NCBI RefSeq assembly: GCF_963675165.1
Contig: NC_087379.1
Coordinates: forward strand, 4,171,442-4,235,441
Direction of reading: 5' to 3'
Length of the DNA stretch: 64,000 nt
Origin: Halichondria panicea
Lineage: Eukaryota > Porifera > Demospongiae > Suberitida > Halichondriidae
Numbering within the stretch: position 1 is the first letter of the stretch; every line of letters starts with the position of its first letter. A program made the position numbers and the translations under genes. The notes beneath the pieces are model-generated. The model ran no database searches. It worked only from the letters and a program-made list of their open reading frames with translations, and had not been told where the DNA came from. Positions 1 through 10,978 of the stretch are shown here, piece by piece.

Positions 1-254
1 TATCTTTTGATACAAAAAAGTTGTCCAGAAATACTTTAGTTCCGGAGATATTTCATGTTACACATATATTTTACGATCACCCCCATTTTTACCTAAAATG
101 ATTTCCCACTACAATAACATTTGGGGAAATATTTTCAAATAAGGTTGTAGCTTATTTATTCACCTACACAATGGTATCAGCACAATTTCTTTGCCAATCT
201 TGAGATACATTTAAGTACAACTACTCACTCTGTGGTTAAATTTACTCTCAAAGC
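1..254. other. No feature recognised (left edge)
   Basis: AT-rich sequence at the window edge. I see no coding exon, RNA gene or repeat boundary in it. It leads into the first copy of the interspersed repeat that starts near 255. Confidence 0.5.
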
Positions 255-778
255 TGAAGGCACTGTAGTAGATCTAGCTAGCTTGTTTAAACAGCTTGCA
301 AACTTCCAGTTACAAGTCCATGTCCAGATTGCTGCAGGCAAAGTTTTATTATAGTCATAGATCTCTACGTGGGCAGTCCAACATCTCTAGCGCTATATAC
401 CCACGCTCATTTTCACCCTTCTACCACCCTTCTACCCTCACGCGACTTCCCGATACAGGCTCTCCTTTTTCGTAACTCTACCTCTACACACACAAACGCC
501 CACACACACACAGCTCCACTATTGGCAGATGACTCCCCGTCTAAGATAAGCGACAGTTACATCGTTGCTTTCAAAGATGAGCTCGCAGCTTAACAAGGTT
601 AAAAATTAGTATACCGTAAACCTCGATTTATAACTCTCACTCTACCTCTATTTTTTCTTTATTCCTCCAATTAATACCATATATTAAATTTTAATCTTAT
701 TGAATGACTAATGCAGTATTTTATCTTATTGAACGATTGTGATAAAGAACAGAAAAAGGAAAGCCTGTGTCTCTGCTA
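255..778 (+). repeat. Interspersed repeat, copy 1 of the 0.5-kb family also found reversed near 34 kb
   Basis: The stretch 280-450 (cttgcaaacttccagtta, caggcaaagttttat, cgtgggcagtccaacatctc, acccacgctcattttcaccc) recurs in reverse complement at about 34430-34560. The far end (agaacagaaaaaggaaagcctg near 750) matches the reverse complement of 33825-33860. In the 34-kb copy a separate element has split the sequence. Non-coding by inspection. The left limit is approximate because the copies diverge gradually there. Confidence 0.7.
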
Positions 779-789
779 GGGTTCCAGTA

Positions 790-3285
790 TTTACTAGAAG
801 AACATAGTAGGAGAGTCTACATTGTACATTCAAAATTAATGAATCCATGAATTGGCACAAATCATTGTTGAAAACCTGTGCATGCATGGACTAATATGTA
901 CACATTTGTCGAATGCCAGAACACAAGCAATGTACCCACTCCAAAGTCACCATATTAGGAGTTTATGGAGTTTATGTAAATGTGTACACACAGGTGAGTT
1001 TATAGCAACCTTATTCAATGATAAAATGAACAAACGATCTAATCAAATACGCCTTCTGAATTTGTTTGGGGTTTCATAACGCGCTGTACATTAGTGCTAC
1101 AAACCCTTGTACAGTAGATAGCAGGAGTGCACTCCTGTAGGTAGTGATCACGGTTAGGCCCTTCAATCTCACTGCCTTAATACCCTATTCATGCACTCCT
1201 GCTAATATATACATCGTAACATGTATCAAACATTAGCTCCTATGGGAGAATAAATAAGATGCATGTGGAAACTCTTGGTACAGGTCTTAAAGTTAATATG
1301 TACGGTATACGAATGGATAAAAACTGATAGGGTGCTATCTATCTGACACTAGTTTGCTAAGTCACAAACACAGAGGCTTATACACAACACAATGGGTCCA
1401 GAGCTACACAAGAGGCTGCAAGCACAGGTGTACACGGGATACTATTAGCTCCAATCAATGCCAAATTACTTCACAGCTTACGTATTCATTGTGACACCAG
1501 TTGCTAAATATAGGCCAGGGCACATGAGAACAGTTCGTGACTACACCTTAAAGGTAGATAACTGAAGCTCACATAACATTCATGTACACACAGCCCCCAA
1601 GCAAGAATCATAATAATTAGTGGCTAAGACTTACTGGTGTAATAGTAATATTCCCCAGTTTGGAATACTATTGCATCTGGTAGCATCCCCGAAGATGTTT
1701 CCAGCGGTATACTCAAAGTATCCACCATTCCAAAACAAGTGTTCACGCTGACAGGAATTTTAGCATTTGGGTTATCTATACTGCTGTCGCAGGCATCCAC
1801 TTGAGCACGGGTCTGATGGGCGTGTGTGTGTGGGGGTGGGGCATTTGCATACATGTACGACATGTGTGATTACCTGCAGGAAAACGTTACTGCATAAGAC
1901 GAAACAAATTGTTGCGGATGAGTATAAAATGAAGAAAATACTAATTAGTATTTCCTTCATTTTATCTGCTTTAAATCAGCAGCTTCACGTACCAACTGTT
2001 TTCCATGTAAGCAATGCCGATGCCAACAATACTAGAAATTGCCATCAATTGCCTCATTCATCAACCAAATTTACCCACTCTACGATATATATATAGTCGC
2101 TATATATATGAGTCACCACCTTGCCAACTGTCATGGTACATTGTAGGAGGAAAAGTCAATCATTCAGATATAAATTCCTTGCTATGGTTTCATATAATAT
2201 TATGCTGTCTAACCCTCTAACTGTACTGCTAACCAAACACAAACATCAAATAGGGGAGGCCATGGTCCTCCACAAGGAAACACCAGTAGGTGAGCAGTTG
2301 GAGGCAAATGTATACCACAGAGCAAAATAAGAAAAACAGTAGATATATACAGTGTTTTGTAAATGAGACATAGTTAGCAATAACAGTCAGACAGACGGCT
2401 AGAGTTATCAAATGTAACGTATACAGCAGTAACTATACATGTACATGTAACACAAAAGCATGCGTGAGTACACTAGTCGGCAGGCTCAAAGGAAGGATGT
2501 TATGTCATGCACTGAAACTCAGATAGGTATTGTGAAAATACGAGTAACCTTTGTAAGATCCCTACATGTAATCAATGGGTAAGAATCACAAGAGATAAAG
2601 GGCTCTCCCAATTCATGACTTAGTGACAGGGAAAAGCCGAATACAACGGCTCATTATTATTCTTACACATAATTATTTGGAGCACAGAAGACACACCTGA
2701 GTTACATAGATCATCGAGCTAAGGACACAATTAAATAAGCCGTTATCTAAGGGAACCGGATAAATGAGGAATTTGCGCAGAAATTGATGGAGCATTGGTA
2801 TACATAACGCATGAAAAGTAGAGTTGTGTTTAAAATTTTAGGAGAAAGGAGAGTAAACTTGCTAGAGAGTAGAAAGTAGCATTGAAGAAAAGTGTAATTG
2901 TTGGCTTCGTCCATGCATGTGAGACTCCTTACAGCTAGTAAACCCTCAGTTATTGGGCACACTTACGTGCATGCATCTTCATCCTAAGCTAACAGCCTAG
3001 CTAGTACTTCTTCTAGCTAGTATCAGTACGTAGCTTCTATTATTTTAGCTGGGTGTGGTCCAGTAAGCTCATATACAATGCATAATTATACCAATAGTAG
3101 ATCAGTTTGAAGGTAAAAGGTTAACCAAAATTTATAGCCACACCTAATTCCGCATTCCTGAACGTGACATTCCAGAGTGTGACATACATACATACATAAT
3201 GCAGATCATTTACCTTGCACTAAGGCGCTCGGTAATTAATGAGCACGAAATGGGCCTGCTCATAACTTAAGTTAGGATTGTGCCA
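790..3285. other. 2.5-kb stretch without a recognised gene
   Basis: The short open frames here have no domain-like composition and no splice context. Two local structures stand out: a near-perfect palindrome at about 1926-1963 (aaaatgaagaaaatacta with its complement) and an alternating AT tract at 2083-2109. I take it as intergenic sequence with old repeats. Confidence 0.5.
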
Positions 3286-4521
3286 TTACTAAAGTGCAAA
3301 CCCTCGGCTGGTGACATAATAATAGAGAAATCAGAAGAGTGATAAATGCAGTGCATGTAGCATGTATGACTAGCTCAGCAACTAAAACTAAACTAGACTT
3401 GACTGGAGGCATGCTGAAACATTGAATGGTACATGTCACATGAGACGTGCATGCACTGTGGACTGGGATCACAGCAAAGAAGACTGGAGTCTTAGACTTA
3501 GAGAAGTATGGCTCCTGCCAGGCTCTGATCCAGAGTCAGCCAAAACCAGTCACAATTTTAGCTGTCTATTGTTCCTGGTACGGGATCACTTCAGCTGCAA
3601 ATACGTAGTCAGCAGGAGCTATAATTCTAGCTTTCTACTTTAGTGACCCTGTTCCATTTGTTCCTGGTACAGGATCAGTTCAGCTGTAAATAACCCATGT
3701 GCAAAGTTCACAAAATCTGTTCAAGCTACATTTTGCTTGCTTTTTATTAGACAACGAAGCTTTAACATCGAAAGCTGCCACTATCAAAAGTACTAACTTG
3801 TTGTGTGGAGGCTACTCATGCTGTTAACGCAGTGCTAGAGCATCCCCAGGTAAGCAGACCTAGTCACAAGCTTGTTCAAGCTTCTTAGCTTTTGATCGAC
3901 AAACAAGCTTTAACATCAAAATCTGCCACTATTTAAACCAAGATATTGTTGTGTGAAGGCTTCTATGCTGTAAACGCAGTGCTGTGGCATCCAGGTGAGT
4001 AGAAAAGCCGATCACAAACAAACAAACATACTAGAGCACTAAAGTGAAAACCCTCGGCTGGTGACATGATTACAAAGAAACCAGAAGAGTGATATAATAC
4101 AGTGCATGTAGTGATGTTATTGTGTATGACTTAACTGTCGTAGCACAGAAACTCAGGAACAATAAAACTAAACCAGACTGGAGGCATGCTGAAGCATTTG
4201 AAAACAGGGTTTTAGTGACACATAGACATATGCACTGTTGTAAGCATCACAGCAAAGAAGCCTTGAGTCTCAGAGAATCATGCATGGATCCCTGAGTCAG
4301 CTAGCTAACAGGGCCAGGGACAACAAACCAGCCACAATTCTAGCTTTCTATTGTAGTGACCCTTTTCCATTGTTCTTGGTATGGGATCAACTCACCTGTA
4401 AATACGTAGGGTATCTCGAATAAAGGCCGCGTGTTGTTTGCTAGTTGTCACACACAAGTTCAAGCTTTTCTTAGCTTTTATAGACAATAAAGCTTTAACA
4501 TCGAAATTCTCCACAATTTAA

Positions 4522-5411
4522 CCCTTTCCCCGCTTTAGCCGACTATAGTCGGCATGGCTACTGATAAATTTCAAAAAATCATTGTGCACGCTGTGTTGGA
4601 GCTATGCACACGCTGCAGGTGCCAGCACATGCGCATTGAGCTGCTCTTCCACGTGGTATTTTTAATATTTTGCTTCGAGGTACAGTTCGATCAGAATGGT
4701 CGAAAGAAAAGTGACCGTTTTATAATTGCTACAAGATCTTCGTAGTACAACCTCAGGGAGGTTCTAGGGAAGCTAGAGAGTGAGAATATCGATGCTTATG
4801 GCCTTGTAGAGTGAGAGGACAGTGACTGAGATCATAGCTAGGTAGGAAGCTTCCTTTCAGAGGTCAAACTAAAAAGAAAGAGCCTGAGAATCCTGAGGAA
4901 GACGCACTTGAGGTGGACCATCTTCCTGAACCTGGTAAGTCACTATAGAGTAGCATTTGTAGTCTTGATAGCTTCACTATAGGTTTGTTTAGGCTAGTTA
5001 GTACAACAGTGGACATCATGAGCCACCATTGAACTTGTAAACCTGTGTGTAGGTGAAGAAAATATTTCCCGGGAAAAGGGCGTCTGCCGATAGAACCTCA
5101 AATACAAGTTTCTGCAGATCCTGAGTGAGCCATGTCACCGTGAGAACATTCTAAACACTTATATCATGTGTTCAGTCACTTCGTAACATCATACAATATT
5201 GTTTGTGTACATAATTGTTAATTTTTGTTAACAATTGTTATTTGTGGGGTGGTGGTTGGTTGCTAGGCAACGATGATGAGTCTATGGATGCGATAGGTCT
5301 GGTTCTACCTGTGGAACTTTATTACAAGTGTTTTTAATATACGGTTCATGAGTTATAAATTTTTTAAACAAAATATGCAAATATTCACTTTTAATTAAAG
5401 CAGGGAAAGGA
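4522..5411. mobile_element. piggyBac-type element remnant with TTAA target sites
   Basis: TTAA lies immediately outside both ends (4518-4521 and 5412-5415). The left terminus reads ccctttccccgcttta, and the reverse complement of the right terminus reads tcctttccctgcttta, an imperfect inverted repeat beginning with CC(C/T). The neighbouring repeat units supply the empty site (atttaaaccaagatattg). At 890 bp it is too short for a full piggyBac transposase. A 63-codon open frame starts at 4554, and an acidic stretch near 4890-4920 could be a leftover of the transposase N-terminus. TTAA duplication is the hallmark of the superfamily. Confidence 0.75.
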
Positions 5412-5579
5412 TTAAAGAAGATATTGTTGTGTGAAGGCTATCTATGCTTATAAACGCAGCGCTATGGCATCCAGGTGAGTAGATATACTCGTGACAAACA
5501 AACAAACAGACAAACTAGAACAAACCCTTGGCTGGTGACATGAAACCAGAAGAGTGATAATGTAGTGCATGTAGCATGT

Positions 5580-5935
5580 TAGATGGGCATGGCCCACCTC
5601 CAAAAGGGGAGACGGGTTGCAGCCCTATCTAGCATTCGTTCTGCTGCATCGCGTACTAACTATGAATATCATTAATATTAGCCGCGCCTCTAACCACAAA
5701 GCTCAGCTTGCTGCAGAGAGGGGAGGGGCTGGGAAGCCAACAAAAATGCATTACGTAAGGGTTATACAATCTGATTGGTGCATATGCATTATTCCTGAAT
5801 GCAAACTGCTTACGTAATGTAGGGAGTCTGCAATCTGATTGGTGCTGCATGTTTTTCTGCAGCAAGAATGAATGCTAGATAGGTAGATAGGGCTGCAACC
5901 CGTCTCCCCTTTTGGAGGCGGGCCACGCCCATCTA
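5580..5935. mobile_element. 356-bp inverted-repeat element with a 9-bp target duplication (TAGATGGGC family)
   Basis: Termini are tagatgggcatggccc (left) and gggccacgcccatcta (right). The inverted arms run inward about 65-80 bp through gacgggttgcagccctatct. The perfect 9-mer gtagcatgt flanks it at 5571-5579 and 5936-5944. The tandem repeat paralog at about 3352 (gcatgtagcatgtatgacta) is the unoccupied site. A 9-bp duplication and long terminal inverted repeats suggest a non-autonomous Mutator-like element. No transposase frame is present. Confidence 0.85.
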
Positions 5936-6857
5936 GTAGCATGTATGACTAGCACAGCAACTCAAGAGCAATAAAACTAAACCGGACTGGAGGGAGTGGA
6001 GGCATGCTGAAACATAGAGTGGTATAGGTCAGATGAGACATGCACTGTGGACTGGGATCACAGCAAAGAAGCTTAGACTTAGGGAAGTATGGCTCCTGCC
6101 AGGCTGGAGTACAATCTAGGATCCAGAGTCAACCAACAACCAGTCCTGGTACGGGATCACTTCAGCTGCAAATACGTAGTTAAAAGGAGCTGGATAATTC
6201 TAGCTTTCTACTTTAGTGACCCTGTTCCATTGTTCCTGGTACAGGATTACTTCAGCTGTAAATAACCCATGTGCAATGTTCCCAACGGTTCTGTTCAAGC
6301 TATGTTTTGTTCGCTTTTATTAGACAACGAAGCTTTGTCATCGAAAGCTGCCACTATCAAAAGTACTAACTTGTTGTGTGGAGGCTACCCATGCTGTAAA
6401 TGCAGTGCTAGAACATCCAGGTAAGCAGACCCAGTCACAAGCTTGTTCAAGCTTCTTAGCTTTTGCTCGACAAAGAAGCTTTAACAGCAAAAGCTGCCAC
6501 TACTTAAACCAAGATATTGTTGTGTGAAGGCTATCCATGCTGTAAATGCAGTGCTGTGGTACCCATGTGAGTAGATCTACCTGTGACAAACAAACAGACA
6601 AACCAACAGACTACTATAACTGTGGCCGCCCATGCGCGCCTCAGGTAACAAACAAACCAACAGACTACTATACCCGTGGCCACCCACGTGCGCCTCAGGT
6701 AATAACACATACCTGTTGCACAATGTCTGAGACGAAATTTTCAGTGCATCGCAAAATGAGTTCGTCTCCAAGATGCAGCTGAAGTGTTTGCCTGTACAAA
6801 TGTAGGTACATGTATGAAGCAATGAGCTAATTGCATGTAGAATCTCTGTACATGCAA

Positions 6858-7456
6858 TACCGTAAGACCTCAATTTAAGGCAACAGTGATTATAATTACG
6901 AAGCCCTCTAGCTCTAGAGGTTGAATATTTTTTGTTGAAGCTCTGGCGTGGCCTATTTAGATTGTCAACACGTGTAGCTACTACGTACTTTTAGAGGTTA
7001 GAAATTACCTATTAAAGCTTGAGGTGTCGCATATTATTTTGGAAAACCAAAAAATAACGCAGCAAAGTTGTGTAGGAAAAACCACTCACAATATATGCAT
7101 GAGTGAACAGCTACATACGTACGTACGTACCGTACTTATTCGATTTAAAGCGACCCTCCAAATATGCGACACCCTCGATCTTTTCCAATTTTCTGACCTC
7201 TAAAAATAGCGACTGCAGTGTTCACAATTATTTTTTTATGTCGCGTCCTAAATAGAGGTCAAACCACAGCCTCGATTCCAGGCCGCAAGAAACAATGTAA
7301 TTTAAGCGGCCTATAATCAAGGACAGTAGAATAACCTCCAATTAGATGCGACCCTCTAAATATGCGACACCAGGACTTCAACATAATTTTTCAACCTCCA
7401 AAAGAAACGACCTCTGGCTTTGTAATTATTTAAAAGTAAATCGAATAAGTACGGTA
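6858..7456. repeat. TACCGTA-ended inverted-repeat elements: a partial copy (6858-7030) and a fuller one (7128-7456)
   Basis: The second copy starts taccgtacttattcgattta and ends with its complement, taaatcgaataagtacggta. Internal phrases (cgaccctccaaatatgcgacacc, atgcgaccctctaaatatgcgac) are shared with the element at 11649-12003. The partial copy carries taccgtaagacctcaattta and then diverges. A TA dinucleotide at the termini is compatible with a Tc1/mariner-type target site, but I cannot separate the duplication from the repeat end. Non-coding. Confidence 0.7.
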
Positions 7457-7738
7457 CGTATAAAAAGTACAGAAAGTGAATTTTGTCAGTGAAATTCGCA
7501 TGTCTAGCCAACAGGACATAATTATTAGCTTACAATACCCATTAAAGGTTTATTTACTCACCTAGTAGTGACATTTGAGGACCAGTCAAAAATCACGGAT
7601 CGGCCGCCATGACTTGAGTGAACAGCTACATGAACCAATATCAGAGTTGTCAGCAAATGCATAAGTGGTCTTTGGCACAAGGAATGCATGCTAGGCCTCT
7701 TGAGCTTGGAAATAACTGTCTATAATTTTACATTACGT

Positions 7739-7796
7739 AGAACACACCTAGCTAGCTAGCCAAGTTTAAAACATGTGACTTGGCTAGGTGTGTTCT
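7739..7796. repeat. Short hairpin
   Basis: agaacacacctagc and ccaagt on the left pair with acttggctaggtgtgttct on the right, apart from an extra tagctag in the left arm. It is a foldback of about 58 bp, 70 bp upstream of another palindromic element. It may be a decayed small transposon. I see no target duplication. Confidence 0.5.
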
Positions 7797-7864
7797 AGTG
7801 CTGTCACGTGAGCTCTAGCTACGTTTTAAATCAGTTGCTGGTACATGGTGCAAGCTAGCTAGCT

Positions 7865-7924
7865 TAGTTGGGCGTGGCCCCACCCTGGACGCGAACGCGT
7901 CCAGGGTGGGGCCACGCCCAACTA
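7865..7924. mobile_element. 60-bp palindromic micro-element with a 9-bp target duplication
   Basis: Two 28-base arms (agttgggcgtggccccac followed by cctggacgcg, and its complement) are separated by only aa, with one more T/A pair outside. The 9-mer tagctagct flanks both ends (7856-7864 and 7925-7933). The terminus tagttgggcgtggc matches those of the elements at 5580 and 10351, so it belongs to the same family. The flanks are locally repetitive (tagc repeats), so the duplication is less compelling here than at the other sites. Confidence 0.75.
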
Positions 7925-7933
7925 TAGCTAGCT

Positions 7934-8577
7934 AGACGTAATAGCAAGTTTTAGTAGGTTTGTAGATCCAGTAACTGATGCAAAGGAGAAGGAGATACGA
8001 TCTAAAGCTATCTGGACTGACTGGGCATGTTCTCGACTTATTTCTCCTGCTGACCAACAGTCCCGATCCCACTATTGGATATGCCTCCAGCTGATCTGGC
8101 TTACTGGATGGGAAACTTTGTGCGCAAACTATATGGCAATGAGTATCTAGTTTGCTCTTTTGGAAAGCTATGATATTCAAAGCACCTTTGATGAAACGAT
8201 TATATGGATCTGGCTTAGGTACAGGTATGTACATCTTTGAAGCAAGCTGAGCCTATTTCTCCAGACGAAAAAGCGATGCTATGGTCAAGTCAGCAATTCG
8301 GTACACTTAACTAGATCTACACATGAAACAAGTCGAAACAATAACATTCAACTTTCTAATACTTTTCAGCTTTGCTTGTGTACATATTTAATCTGCTTGT
8401 ATTATTATTATAATTATGATGACATTCAGATTCAATCTGCTTGTATTGATTGTTTGATAAAGTGTGCATTAACAAACCAACACTTAAGTGTGGATTAAGT
8501 TATTTAATCCATGGTCACCTGACTACTTTCAGATAAGCTGATTGGCTGGAGATCATGTGATCCAGCACTAGTGAAAA
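7934..8577. other. No gene recognised
   Basis: A 100-codon minus-strand frame (7932-8234) covers part of this stretch. Its composition is not obviously repetitive, but I recognise no domain and no flanking exon structure. It could be a decayed gene fragment or chance. The rest is AT-rich spacer. Confidence 0.4.
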
Positions 8578-9614
8578 TAATGCCCCACCTCCCCCCTACC
8601 GGGGATATATATAAGTGGGGATTAGACTTGAATTTGCGGGTTGTTATAAAACAGGGAATGAGGAAATGAGAAATGGGAAATGAGGAAATGAGGAAATGAA
8701 GAAATGAGGAAATGAGAAATAAGAAATAGGAAATGGTTATGATCATCACAATGCATTATATATAAATATAGAGCATTATATAAATAGCACAAAACATTAT
8801 ATATAAATAGAATAGATGCACAAAACATTATAAATAGATGTACAAAGTACTGTCAACTGGAACAAGAGAGAATATCATCATCGGCAGAAGAGAGAGTATC
8901 ATCATCTGCGCAAGTGAGAGTATCATCATCCCCATTGGCACAGCTGGAAGAGGGCTCAGTCTTGATAAACTCTGCGCTTTCCTTAGTAAGGTCTATGCTA
9001 AACTCCTCTTCATCACTGACATCAGACTCGAGTGTTAAATCAATGACTTCTTCCATTATAGCTAGCTTAGAGCAAAGAGGTAACGCAAGTTTCTCAATAT
9101 CTGTCTGATATGGATTGCGCGTGCGTGTTTGCTGTTCTCATTTCCTCATTTCCTCATTTCTCATTCCCTGTTTTATAACAACCCTGAATTTGCTCCCCTA
9201 CCTAGGGGACTTAGACAGATCACTTAGAGATCACCTGATGCATGCATTGGGTCAAAGGTCAATTAAAGATGACACGATATCTGCCCACACTCTTCCTTCC
9301 AACACGTAAGTGACAGCAAAATTTAATCCTGAAGCAATCTCTGTCTTGACTTCACTAGCTCTATAGGAGTAAGCTTATAGCTGTCAATGTAAGAACATAT
9401 TTATAATTATAGTGATTCTGTACTTGTTATCTTCTCGCTACAGTGAAACCATAAAGAAATAGCTATAGTGTGATACAATGCAGGTCTAATCCCCACATAA
9501 CGTACCCCCATGTTGCACCAGGGGATTAGACCAAATAAACATACCCAAAGGTAGGGGTTTTAGATCATGTGATTGCCCACCTATCCCCGGTAGGGGGGGG
9601 GGGGGGGTGGGGCA
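8578..9614. mobile_element. Nested inverted-repeat elements (outer 8578-9614, inner about 8629-9192)
   Basis: Outer arms: aatgccccacctcccccct then accggggata on the left; on the right ccccggtagg, a run of G, then ggggtggggcatt. Inner arms: tgaatttgcgggttgttata followed by aaacagggaatgag, with the complement at about 9158-9192. Purine-rich aggaaatgag repeats follow the inner left arm, and their complement precedes the right arm. The inner element holds a minus-strand acidic open frame (8853-9056). Superfamily unknown. I could not identify a target duplication for either level. Confidence 0.6.
8853..9056 (-). CDS. Small acidic ORF with SUMO-interaction-like motifs, inside a transposon
   Basis: A 67-codon ATG-started frame between the inverted repeats of the inner 8.6-9.2 kb element. 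Its start MEEVIDLTLES contains VIDLT followed by acidic residues (DVSDEEE), which is the textbook shape of a SUMO-interacting motif. A second IDLT follows, then FIKTEP, which fits the sumoylation consensus (hydrophobic-K-x-E). The C-terminal half is a short repeat of the type (A)DDDTLS. I do not recognise the protein. Expression is not shown, and the repeat-rich 3' half could mean it is partly simple sequence. It may be the surviving coding part of a larger element. Confidence 0.3.
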   Translation of the reverse strand: MEEVIDLTLESDVSDEEEFSIDLTKESAEFIKTEPSSSCANGDDDTLTCADDDTLSSADDDILSCSS

Positions 9615-9619
9615 TTAGA

Positions 9620-10145
9620 TTAACAAGTGCATAACTTAACTGTCTAGTCTACACAAGGGTGGACAGGGCCAAAAGGTCACTAATGAATCATCACACAAAC
9701 TTATGTTTTGTGCAGTAAATTTGCAAGTTTGACTGCACATCGCGCCCTGATTCTTGTGATAAAGTAGCCCCTTCATGTTACTGCTGCTGCAAATTAGTTA
9801 ACGTTTAGCTACAGCGCCCCTCCAGAGAAATCGTGCAGTTAATCAGAGGAAGGGCTGGCTGGCGAGTCTCACGTCTAACGTGCATGGTCCTATATATGTT
9901 TTACATGTAAAACTGAGTTTACCCTCGCGCCCCTGAGTTTATACACTACCACTAGCTTCATCTTCTTTATAATCACAACAGAAATGAGTTGAGCTATCGC
10001 ACCCCAGAAGAACCAGCTTGAGAGAAGAGATCCAGGATTTAATTGCTACCTTTTACCTTCGACCTTTTATTGCATTCTTCGAAACCACAAGATTGGAAAA
10101 TTATCCTTCTGTGTGGCTAGGATATAAATTTTGATGTACTGGCTT
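9620..10145. other. No feature recognised
   Basis: Spacer between repeat elements, of mixed base composition. I find no exon with splice context and no clear inverted repeats. Confidence 0.4.
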
Positions 10146-10226
10146 GCTGCACTGGATTGAACTTTGACCTAAGGAATGTGAGTCTAAAACACTTCTTTTT
10201 TGACACGCGGATGTCGTACCTCCTCT
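10146..10226. repeat. Solo end of the CAGAGGAGGT element family
   Basis: gtgagtctaaaacacttc and ggatgtcgtacctcctctg match the reverse complement of the left part of the complete element at 49678-49985, which has the same order including tttgacct. Only one end is visible here, so this is a truncated copy. Confidence 0.65.
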
Positions 10227-10245
10227 GGGGCTAGGAGGAGGCAGA

Positions 10246-10336
10246 GTAGCCTCGACCCCAGGCCGATCTGTCTCCAATTGAAGAGGAGGTGACCTAGCGT
10301 TCAATTGGAGACAGATCGGCCTGGGGTCGAGGCTAC
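10246..10336. repeat. 91-bp hairpin with TAGCCTCGACCCCAGGCC arms
   Basis: Two 37-base arms (gtagcctcgaccccaggc ... ctccaattgaa and complement) are separated by a 17-base loop. The arms resemble the TAGCCTCGATCCCAGGCC termini of the elements near 34.8, 35.9 and 52 kb. No perfect 9-bp flanking repeat is present, so the insertion may be old or rearranged. Confidence 0.65.
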
Positions 10337-10350
10337 TTCACGATGTAGAC

Positions 10351-10538
10351 TAGTTGGGTGTGGCTCGACCGTCCCCTGACGGGAGGTCGCTTATCTGGGA
10401 TTTGTTATGTTGAACTGTAACCAAGCACGTGAAAAATGCTGCAATTTGGTAGGGCGCCACTATAGTGGCGCAGAACAAATCCCAGATAGGCTTGCAACTC
10501 GACCTCCCGTCAGGGGACGGTCGAGCCACGCCCAACTA
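10351..10538. mobile_element. 188-bp inverted-repeat element with a 9-bp target duplication
   Basis: The left terminus tagttgggtgtggctcgacc and the right terminus ggtcgagccacgcccaacta form arms that continue through gtcccctgacgggaggtcg. A second inner pair (tctgggatttgtt / aacaaatcccaga) extends the foldback. The 9-mer gatgtagac flanks it at 10342-10350 and 10539-10547. It is in the same terminal family as the elements at 5580 and 7865. No coding capacity. Confidence 0.85.
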
Positions 10539-10978
10539 GATGTAGACAGTCTTTAAAGTCTACATGTGTATGCAGCGCCAGTTGCTGAAGGGGGCCAACA
10601 TTTTAACATTCTATAGGCCCGAGGGGGGGCAAAATTTTAACATTCTAGGTCGGAGATGTAAACATGGGGGCTCAAAATTTTATGACACCAGGGACCCAAA
10701 ATGAGAGGGAGCCCCACCCATATCGCTGCTACACCAGACAGATAGCCACTTCATGGCTCCATTCTACTCTATCTATGGTGGCTCCAGAGCCCTCAGCAGA
10801 AATTTAACCCACGAACATTATGCAACGAAATGCTTTTAGAGGCCATATAAGTGCAGCAAAAAATTCGCGCTATACCGTATATCAACTTCACATCAAAACC
10901 AGACTGACGAAACTGTTACAGTAGACTACTGACTACCACAAAGCTAAATAAATTAATACGCAGTCAATTCTAACAGCA

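Larger units (their letters stand above)
3286..6600. repeat. Three tandem units of a 0.6-0.75-kb repeat, two carrying insertions
   Basis: Unit starts are marked by the shared phrase ccctcggctggtgacat (cccttggctggtgacat in the third) near 3301, 4052 and 5525. Each continues through an agaagagtgat / cagtgcatgtag block and ends with the gcagtgctgtggcatccaggt type phrase near 3980, 5460 and 6550. Inside each unit a sub-block around gaagctttaacatcgaaa is itself repeated. Unit 2 carries a piggyBac-type insertion (4522-5411) and unit 3 an inverted-repeat element (5580-5935). Without these, the units are about 750, 590 and 715 bp. Related sequence recurs near 13040-13220. No coding potential seen. 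Confidence 0.8.

Noticed and set aside
7932-8234. 100-codon minus-strand frame as a gene
   Set aside because: No recognisable family or partner exons. Kept only as an unassigned stretch.
10246-10336. 91-bp hairpin as a further 9-bp-duplication insertion
   Set aside because: Flanks (gaggcagag and cttcacgat) do not match, so it was not counted among the twelve.
10206-10345. A complete transposon formed by the solo CAGAGGAGGT end plus the adjacent hairpin
   Set aside because: The two belong to different terminal families and no common target duplication encloses them.
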